Shown piece after piece: positions 58,285-64,000 of a stretch of DNA of 64,000 bases. The position numbers were made by a program, and so were the translations under genes. Positions within the stretch are counted from its first letter, which is position 1. Every line of letters starts with the position of its first letter. The DNA comes from Ypsolopha sequella (taxonomy: Eukaryota > Arthropoda > Insecta > Lepidoptera > Ypsolophidae), in NCBI GenBank assembly GCA_934047225.1, contig OW204012.1, positions 12,524,001 to 12,588,000 of the forward strand. Direction: 5' to 3'. The notes beneath the pieces are model-generated. The model made no database searches, was not told the DNA's origin, and saw only the letters and a list, made by a program, of their open reading frames with translations.

Positions 58285-58506
58285 TTATGACTGATTCTGT
58301 AGCTGTAGATAGTGTTGATAGGCTCTGGTTTTGAAGGTAGAGTTAGAGGGAGACTGACGGATATTAAGAGGAAGACTATTCCACAGGCGGATTACTGATA
58401 CTGTAAAAGAATTTGGATACATTTTGGTGCTGTGTTCGGGAAATCGGAGGAGCATAGCTCTGCTTGGTCGCTGAAGCCGGCAAAGGGATTCAATAAAGGA
58501 TTTCAA
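58285..58506 (-). pseudogene. jockey-like LINE ORF2 C-terminal scrap
   Basis: The minus strand reads RFPEHSTKMYPNSFTVSVIR then LWNSLPLNIRQSPSNSTFKT, the typical SFxxxxxRLWNxLPxxIRxSxS...FK end of jockey/CR1-type ORF2. It keeps about 74 residues and ends in a stop. Confidence 0.7.
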
Positions 58507-58904
58507 AAGCGTCTTTATAATGAAGAATGCTCGCCCAGAAAATACCCAAAAATACCGGTCAAGTGCGTGTAGGACTCGCTCTCTGAGGGTTCAGTAACAT
58601 GTAAATTGGTTAACTTACTTAAATAATTTTTCAATACATGTACTCGTAAAGGCCCACTTTTTATGCATCAAAACCGAACAGAAAGTCGATTATTTTGACC
58701 TAGGGCTTTATTATTATTTATTTTTTTATTTGTTTGCAATGGTTGGCTAACCTGCAGCTTTTCCTGTGTACCATAGATGTTATACTTTTTTTTCCATTGT
58801 TTAACGGCTCTGGATACAATCCTTTTGAGCCAATCACAATTGAAAGTTCACAAAATTATATTTGTTTTATTTCCTCACACTATGCATTGAAAAACGTAGT
58901 ATGA

Positions 58905-58987
58905 TACACGGGCGTAAGAGCAATAAATTACTCGGTTAAATTAATCGTCCTCGTAATTTATTCCTTTGCGCCCTTGTAGCATAAACT
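58905..58987. repeat. hairpin
   Basis: ACGGGCGTAAGAGCAATAAATTAC and inverse GTAATTTATTCCTTTGCGCCC, imperfect. Confidence 0.6.
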
Positions 58988-59064
58988 ACTATTAACAGAA
59001 ATTACAAAGTACAAATTGTATTGTATGTATGACGACGTTACGTCGTCGTTGTATTGAAAACAGA

Positions 59065-59730
59065 ATTAAATGCACTCAATAATAAGCGACGCAGATATAA
59101 TTAAATGCACTCAATAATAAGCGACGCAGATATAATTAAATGCACTCAATAATAAGCGACGCAGATATAATTAAATGCACTCAATAATAAGCGACGCAGA
59201 TATAATTAAATGCACTCAATAATAAGCGACGCAGATATAATTAAATGCACTCAATAATAAGCGACGCAGATATAATTAAATGCACTCAATAATAAGCGAC
59301 GCAGATATAATTAAATGCACTCAATAATAAGCGACGCAGATATAATTAAATGCACTCAATAATAAGCGACGCAGATATAATTAAATGCACTCAATAATAA
59401 GCGACGCAGATATAATTAAATGCACTCAATAATAAGCGACGCAGATATAATTAAATGCACTCAATAATAAGCGACGCAGATATAATTAAATGCACTCAAT
59501 AATAAGCGACGCAGATATAATTAAATGCACTCAATAATAAGCGACGCAGATATAATTAAATGCACTCAATAATAAGCGACGCAGATATAATTAAATGCAC
59601 TCAATAATAAGCGACGCAGATATAATTAAATGCACTCAATAATAAGCGACGCAGATATAATTAAATGCACTCAATAATAAGCGACGCAGATATAATTAAA
59701 TGCACTCTAATAATAAGCGACGCAGATATA
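59065..59730 (+). repeat. 19 x 35-bp minisatellite
   Basis: Unit ATTAAATGCACTCAATAATA plus AGCGACGCAGATATA. Eighteen 35-bp units are followed by one 36-bp unit with an extra T, then a broken start of the next (ATTAATGCA). The units look identical. A GACGACGTTACGTCGTC dyad precedes it at 59031. Confidence 0.97.
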
Positions 59731-59931
59731 ATTAATGCAACCCTATTTATTTTGTTGTAGTTTTTTTTTCCGTTACCGACAGTACGCTCTAGTCTATTAT
59801 AATATGATTCACCCAAGTCGGCCTTTTTAGATCCCCCTGGTGTTCTGACATAGGGCTATGGGCTTGATTTAATTAACCTATTATAATTTTGTAACACATA
59901 TCCCATTCATCAGTGCAAATTATATTTCCAG

Positions 59932-60302
59932 TAGCCTAAGCATGAAAACATATCCGTATAGTTGCGTTTTAAACTAAACTTAGGTTGCCGGTAGGTAGCT
60001 GTTAGTTCCGCTACTGTCCGCTTGGAGCGGTATCCCAGATTCCATACGATTTTGATGTAGTTTGAAACGCAACTATACGGAGATGCTTTTATGCTTAGGC
60101 TACTGAACTCAGTCCTCAGTCCTCAGTCTTCAGTAGCCTAAGCATGAAAACATCTCCGATAGTTGCGTTTCAAACTACATCAAAATCGTATGGAATCTGG
60201 GATACCGCTCCAAGCGGACAGTAGCGGAACTAACAGCTACGTATGGCAACCTAAGTTTAGTTTCAAACGTAACGATACGGAGATGTGTTCATGCTTAGGC
60301 TA
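59932..60302. mobile_element. two inverted TAGCCTAAG-type MITEs
   Basis: Copies 59932-60102 and 60134-60302 lie in opposite orientation, 31 bp apart, with a CTCAGTCCTCAGTCCTCAG run between them. Ends TAGCCTAAGC/GCTTAGGCTA. Third copy at 31042. Confidence 0.82.
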
Positions 60303-60802
60303 CATGCCACTGATCATACGGCAGAGAGTGGAATTTGCATGTGACATAGTCTTATAAGGAATTGCAAGAAGTGTTCGTGTTCGAAAGGATCTTGTTTTGG
60401 TAATATACTTGTCGGGAACATATTGTCGGAACAATTTGTAATATTGTAACTCGGGGCAGTCTATGAGTCCACTTATTTATTATGACATTTTAAAATAATA
60501 TATAAATTGTATCTAATTCCACTAACGCCGACTGTATGTCGAAATATATCTGGAAATTATTATTTTAATTAGTGTTTTAATAAATATATATAGTATTATG
60601 CCTTAATTAGCTTTTTATTTATAATTACACAATATAACTTGAAAGATATACAATAAATAAAAGAAAATTTTAACTTGAAATATATTTCGGCCCTTAGTGG
60701 GCCGTCATCAGTCAAGTAATTTAACTAGTGTTGTTATATAAATATATAATATAAACTGAATAAAAAAAACAAATAAGTTATCTTTAATATTTAACTTACT
60801 AT

Positions 60803-61064
60803 ACAACGTGTTACAAAAAGGTGTAACCATATTTGAAGAGGTTATTCAGTCAATGATATAGAACAACTTTCACTATGGAACAAACACTGTATCTCGAAAA
60901 AAAAAATACTGTTTCATAGAAAAATGCAATGCCGCTCGGCTGAAATGTATGGAACGGCAGATTTTTTTTCGAGATTTCAGGTTTGGCTCCATAGTAAAAG
61001 TTGATCTATACCATTGACTGAACAAGCTTTTCAAATATGGTTACACCTTTCTGTTACACGTTGT
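60803..61064. mobile_element. MITE with about 35-bp inverted ends
   Basis: ACAACGTGTTACAAAAAGGT and inverse ACCTTTCTGTTACACGTTGT; inner arms CCATATTTGAA/TTCAAATATGG pair. Confidence 0.78.
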
Positions 61065-61188
61065 AACAGAAATAAATCGTTGTAAATCACTTTGATTTTA
61101 TTTAAATGTGTTTCTAGTTTTAATCACTTAAAAAGACCATAAAGTCAATATTTAATATTTATTTACTCATAATAATTATTATTAGAGT

Positions 61189-61334
61189 CAAATCCAAAGA
61201 CAAGAATTTGAAAAAATTCCCCGGGCCAGGATTCGAACCTGCGACCTCTTGTTATCAAGACAAATTGATAACAAGAGGTCGCAGGTTCGAATCCTGGCCC
61301 GGGGAATTTTTTCAAATTCTTGTCTTTGGATTTG
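61189..61334. repeat. perfect palindrome of a tRNA-like SINE head
   Basis: Arms 61189-61258 and 61265-61334 (70 bp each) are exact inverses around a 6-bp loop. Each carries the B box GGTTCGAATCC and half of an anticodon-arm-like TTGTTATCAA. It lies 138 bp upstream of Osiris-like exon 3. Confidence 0.95.
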
Positions 61335-61472
61335 TTTCTGATTGATATTTTCTAGTTTGTAATGCACTCTAATAATATTTAGAGTATTCATAGCGATGGA
61401 TATACTCCCCAAACGCAAGTTTACTTTTTAGCAGTTTTGCTTGATTCTTAAACAACAAAATTTTCTTTACAG

Positions 61473-61611
61473 ATCGGTGCAGTCTTTGGTGCTAAAACAT
61501 CACATTACAAGCAGCAAGAGTGGGCCCCTCCGCCTCTACAGAAGGAAATTCACCTGCACATCCACAATGGACAGCACGAGACCCATCCTGAGCACGAGAC
61601 AGGGCCTTACC
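61473..61611 (+). CDS. Osiris-like gene, exon 3: His-rich linker
   Basis: Acceptor TTTTCTTTACAG, donor GTAAGT. Phase 0 in, phase 1 out. It encodes IGAVFGAKTSHYKQQEWAPP and then KEIHLHIHNGQHETHPEHET, a His/Glu-rich stretch just after the hydrophobic core. The exon lies 138 bp right of a SINE palindrome and 22 bp left of an inserted repeat, so it is tightly hemmed in by transposons. Confidence 0.8.
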
Positions 61612-61633
61612 GTAAGTTCCTTACCTCAAAATA

Positions 61634-61915
61634 AGAACCGGCCAAGTGCGAGTTGGACTCGCGCACGAAGGGTTCCGTACCATTATCTATAAAAACGGCA
61701 AAAAAATATGTCTTTGGTATGGGAGCCCCCTTAAATATTTATTTTATTCTGTTTTTTAGTATTTGTTGTTATAGCGGCAACAGAAATACATCATCTGTGA
61801 AAATTTCAACTGTCTAATTATCACGGTTCATGAGATACAGCCTGGTGACAGACGGACAGCGGAGTCTTAGTAATAGGGTCCCGTTGGTTACCCTTTGGGT
61901 ACGGAACCTTAAAAA
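61634..61915 (-). repeat. short GGTTCCGTA-type repeat, inverted
   Basis: Starts ACCGGCCAAGTGCGAG 22 bp after the exon 3 splice donor; inverse of 17459-17768. Confidence 0.78.
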
Positions 61916-61958
61916 ATGGAACCCTCTTAGTATTGTCTGCCTGTCCGTCCGTCAGGCC

Positions 61959-62227
61959 TAGCGTTACCAGACGACAGGAATTTTCCTGACATGTCAGGAA
62001 TTTTGGCCCTCTGTCAGGAAATCAGGAAAAAAAAGGAATTTGTCAGGAATTCTTAACAGAGCATGAATGAATTCTTTATAAATATTATATTTATTAAGTT
62101 ATCAAAATCTGTTGAAAATCGCACTACCTCTGCATTATCATGAAAACTTTACGAAAAATGACAGGAAATTTATTGAATTATTAGGGGTTTTTGTCAGGAA
62201 TTAACGTTATTGGATCTGGTAACCCTA
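61959..62227. mobile_element. 269-bp hAT-type MITE
   Basis: Ends TAGCGTTACCAGACGACAGG and TGGATCTGGTAACCCTA, with an exact 8-bp duplication GTCAGGCC (61951-61958, 62228-62235). Enriched in TGTCAGGAATT words. Confidence 0.82.
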
Positions 62228-63323
62228 GTCAGGCCTCAATAGTGCTGTTAGGAAATTAAAAATTGCCATTTACGTAATAATTATCATAAAAATTTGCTCA
62301 CCATAAAAACCTATAGGACAATTTCCAGTTGCTTTAGAAACTTGAAATTTAGCACGAAATTTCTTCCAGCACAAGAAAAGAAATAAATATAAATAAATAT
62401 TTTTTTTGTAAATTTTGAACTAGACCCTATGTTCATGGTTGGTAAGTCAATGTTTAGACTGCAAAAATTTCGTTTCTTCTATTCAAGCCTACTATTTTAT
62501 TAGAATAGTACGGAACCCTCAGGGTGCAAGACGTACTTGCACTTGACTGATTTTTTTTAAGCAGTGCCATCTATGGACGAGTAGTATAACTTTTAGTAAT
62601 GCTGGTTTAGTGCCATAGAGTTAGGATAGGTATTGTCTTTGATTGAAAAAGAAGGCAACGAACCGTTCAAGACATAGTTTTAAACACAACTAGCAAGATA
62701 GCATGCAGCCAAATTAGGTAACTTTACATTTTCATATTTTATTTAAATAATAAACTAATAATATAAATTATACTTATACTATTATATATACTGAACAAAA
62801 CCTATATAACTTCATATTTTATATGTATTTTACAAACTGTATAATTCGCCATGTTCACCAGGAAAATGAAACTTTTTATTTTTTTCTTTAATATAGACCA
62901 TTTAGTGATTTCAACCAATGTTCAGTTTTATGCATTTAACCATTTTTTATATTATTAAAACTCGCGTGAGCTGACAATGACATACTAAATTATTATTACT
63001 TACGGCTTGAATACTCACGTGTGATTGTTGTTGACTATATGCCAACCGTTTCACCGATACAATTTCGGTATTATCAAGGCGAGTGTCGTTCTGTCAAACG
63101 GGCACTGGCACGATCGCCGATCGGTGGCTGCCTTTTGTATAATGTTGTTTTTATGTCAATGTTGTATGACGTGATAGTATTTTTTCCTTAAATGTTAATA
63201 AAACTTGGTTTTTGAACTCTGTCAGAATTTGTATTCCTTGTCATAGACATCTTGCTTCTCCTATTAAACCACAGATGGCGTTACTAGTATCATTTAAAAA
63301 AAAAAATCATATTTTCATTTCAG
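62228..63323. other. last intron of the Osiris-like gene
   Basis: AT-rich. 63017-63093 repeats the block at 17928-18000. The rest shows nothing recognised. Confidence 0.5.
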
Positions 63324-63511
63324 CTTCATGGAGTAGAGAAGGCGTCCTAGTCCCAGTCAGTGCGGAATCGAAAAACGTTAATATAGCGTTAGACCAAGCA
63401 TATTCCGCTGGTCCACAAACCATTAGCACTCCCTACGGGAATTACGTAAAAGTGGAGCCAGCGAGGGTGAGAAAAAAAAGGAATTATGATACAAGCAGTA
63501 TACCTAAATAG
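63324..63511 (+). CDS. Osiris-like gene, last exon
   Basis: Acceptor TTTTCATTTCAG. It starts in phase 1 (codon CCT completed across the junction) and encodes SWSREGVLVPVSAESK, ALDQAYSAGPQTISTPYGNY and a basic C-terminus RVRKKRNYDTSSIPK, with TAG at 63509-63511. No frameshift. No canonical AATAAA is seen in the 489 bp that follow. Confidence 0.8.
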
Positions 63512-63764
63512 GTTTTTTTTACAAATGCCCAGCTAGTCACAACGGAGAAGCAGATACGGGCGTTTTGAAAAGCCGTTACCTACAGTCTTAGAGAATTTTA
63601 TTTTTAAGTAAATTAATGAATTTATTTTGTAGCTAATTTATTATTATTATATCCTACAGCTATAATCTTTTAAACTGTATTATTTATGAGTCTGTGTCCG
63701 TTAATCAGAAACTAAGTTTTTTTTTTTTTGTGGAAATTCTTGTAATCGGTCAGTAGGTCATGAG

Positions 63765-63910
63765 TTTAGGTCTCGTTCCATACTCGTCAGCGACTGCGTA
63801 CAAATATTTTGCATGATAAATTCCGGTTCCTCTCGTAAACCGCTAGGGGACGCTGTACAATTTCTCATATAAATATTTTACGCAGTCGCCAACTAGTATT
63901 GAGGCCTAAA
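63765..63910. repeat. imperfect foldback in 3' flank
   Basis: GACTGCGTACAAATATTTT (63792) and inverse AAATATTTTACGCAGTC (63870-63888); outer words GGTCTCG.../TTGAGGCC pair weakly. Confidence 0.55.
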
Positions 63911-64000
63911 GTCATAATATAATTGGCTTACTGTCTCGTGTAAAAAAAAGTTTAAAAGCATGATCGCAATCAAATTTATTTTTGTTGGTATGTTATTGAA

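Noticed and set aside
59065..59730. 35-bp repeats as a possible CRISPR array
   Set aside because: No unique spacers; the repeats abut directly. It is a minisatellite.

Overview
The window is non-coding-rich, AT-rich insect DNA. It is almost certainly from a moth or butterfly: it holds many interspersed repeats of the type I associate with Lepidoptera (the GGTTCCGTACC / CTCGCACTTGGC repeats, Helitrons with CTAG ends, tRNA-headed SINEs, RTE- and R1-type LINE fragments). The two genes I can reconstruct have short exons separated by kilobases of transposon. I cannot name the species.

Two host genes are supported, in divergent orientation about 17 kb apart. (1) On the minus strand, the first two coding exons of a cytosolic sulfotransferase: 17156-17075, then 13467-13236. 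Their splice sites and intron phases match, and the PAPS-binding loop is present. The rest of the gene lies beyond the left edge. (2) On the plus strand, four phase-compatible exons (34378-34591, 55588-55757, 61473-61611, 63324-63511) form a complete small secretory or membrane protein of about 236 aa with an Osiris (DUF1676)-like hydrophobic segment. Its first intron is about 21 kb.

Layout. 1-12265: a 12.3-kb unit with nearly identical 1187-bp terminal repeats (TG...CA) and about 9.9 kb of interior without a meaningful ORF. It looks like a large non-autonomous LTR element sitting in sulfotransferase intron 2. 12266-17156: the two sulfotransferase exons and their intron, which holds a 780-bp palindrome of tRNA-headed SINE sequence, a THAP-like scrap and LINE fragments. 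17157-34300: the intergenic region. It is dominated by a 7.6-kb hAT element (18094-25711, 8-bp target duplication) containing a Helitron, which in turn contains a 5'-truncated R1-type LINE. Next comes a pogo-like element (25750-27846) whose DNA-binding ORF carries 24 exact copies of a 27-bp unit, then several MITEs. 34306-63511: the Osiris-like gene, with introns packed with TTAA-flanked (piggyBac-like) elements, hAT and Tc1 remnants, Helitrons, head-to-head SINE pairs and a 19-copy 35-bp minisatellite. 63512-64000: 3' flank.

Many insertions are supported by exact target-site duplications or by an interrupted repeat whose empty version occurs elsewhere in the window, so their order of arrival can be read. 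No bacterial features, CRISPR arrays or convincing stand-alone tRNA/rRNA genes were seen.
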